A stretch of DNA of 64,000 nucleotides, taken from positions 73,723 to 137,722 of the forward strand of contig CAZCVI010000009.1 of NCBI GenBank assembly GCA_964502145.1, given 5' to 3'. Shown here piece after piece: positions 63,707 to 64,000 of this stretch (its first letter is position 1; every line of letters begins with the position of its first letter). This DNA is from CAZCVI01 sp964502145. GTDB lineage: Bacteria; Acidobacteriota; Aminicenantia; UBA2199. Below the pieces are notes generated by a model that saw only the letters and a list, made by a program, of their open reading frames with translations, was not told the DNA's origin and did no database searches. The position numbers and the translations under genes were made by a program.

Positions 63707-64000
63707 AACTAAGATTGGTCATATTTCATAGTCTTTTCCCGGCTGATGTCTGGTTATCTCGGGTATTCATCAATACTCTTATACCTTATCCCTTTCTGAA
63801 ATCGCCATTCGCGGTTGGGATGAGTATTAAATGGTTCATATATAAAAGCTTTTCAGGAGTTCAGGGGGGTGGTTTCTCAAAAAAGCCCTTGGTCCACGCG
63901 TCCTTGTGGTCTATCCATTTTAAAGGCAATGCAGCATTAGGTATATGGTAAGCGCTTAGGGAACCACCCCCTCCTAAATTTTTTTTACAGCAAGCGTCCC
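63707..64000. other. No gene recognised
   Basis: Short open frames occur on the plus strand but none has a ribosome-binding site or a recognisable product. The area follows a decayed gene and is probably debris. Confidence 0.4.

Noticed and set aside
1..64000. CRISPR array
   Set aside because: The periodic repeats are 9 bp with no spacers of CRISPR size and no cas genes are present.
1..64000. tRNA or rRNA genes
   Set aside because: I found no cloverleaf with TTCGANNC-type arm or rRNA signature on either strand by reading; a covariance search could still find one.

Overview
This 64 kb bacterial window has moderate GC and dense coding on both strands. Housekeeping genes (rho, clpS/clpA, cdd/deoA, amt, motA/motB, nrdR, hsp20, lon, thiL) alternate with accessory islands rich in signalling and conflict-type genes: TIR domains, a KGGVGR-type ATPase, a caspase-fold protease, AAA+/PD-(D/E)XK proteins and a SymE-like toxin. 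Signal peptides, a lipoprotein-like metal-binding protein and large multidomain exoproteins point to a free-living, motile or formerly motile, diderm-like organism. The mix of FGE-fused Ser/Thr kinases, Calx-beta proteins, caspases and many AAA ATPase remnants is reminiscent of candidate phyla such as Aminicenantes or of Acidobacteria relatives, but no marker here fixes the taxon.

Layout. 1-4875: the start of an AAA-ATPase_like gene on the minus strand, then an amidohydrolase and a ZnuABC-type metal importer in one plus-strand operon. 4986-9111: a translationally coupled pair (AlbA_2/GHKL protein plus ParA-type ATPase) followed by a beta-propeller protein. 9188-16503: rho with a long leader, an MBL-fold hydrolase, a hybrid histidine kinase/OmpR-type regulator operon, and a divergent amt ending in a strong terminator. 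16737-20953: a methyltransferase, then the most striking locus, a three-gene chain with 4-nt overlaps: TIR protein, KGGVGR ATPase-TIR fusion, and M29 aminopeptidase with all metal ligands kept. 21187-22266: an ORF-less group II intron remnant abutting a decayed AAA/nuclease gene. 22388-27436: clpA/clpS and pyrimidine salvage. 27520-36067: a minus-strand signalling block (histidine kinase, NtrC-type activator, Ser/Thr kinase-FGE fusion, Calx-beta surface protein). 36068-37275: 1.2 kb without genes but with repeats. 37276-45356: two large secreted proteases sharing one C-terminal module, and a TPR protein. 45414-53980: a decay and insertion zone with ISL3 and IS3 debris, SymE-like toxin, a membrane protein, an intact AAA/PD-(D/E)XK gene and an exported caspase gene wedged between pieces of a broken AAA ATPase gene. 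53981-63113: motA/motB, an Rrf2 regulator, a flippase-like protein, nrdR-hsp20-lon, thiL and a secreted protein. 63339-63706: a frameshifted nucleotidyltransferase.

Two patterns run across the window. Many intergenic spaces carry short arrays with an exact 9-bp period, often followed by a complementary array so that the unit can fold into a hairpin. They come in four sequence flavours (TGGAC, CACGAAT, CACAGATT and TTCCC types), and the TGGAC type has recognisable conserved ends. Second, at least three genes have a consensus sigma-70 promoter (TTGACA, 17 bp, TA-rich -10) ending only 6-9 nt before the start codon with no Shine-Dalgarno, suggesting leaderless mRNAs. All calls are from reading the sequence and family knowledge; no database search was run.
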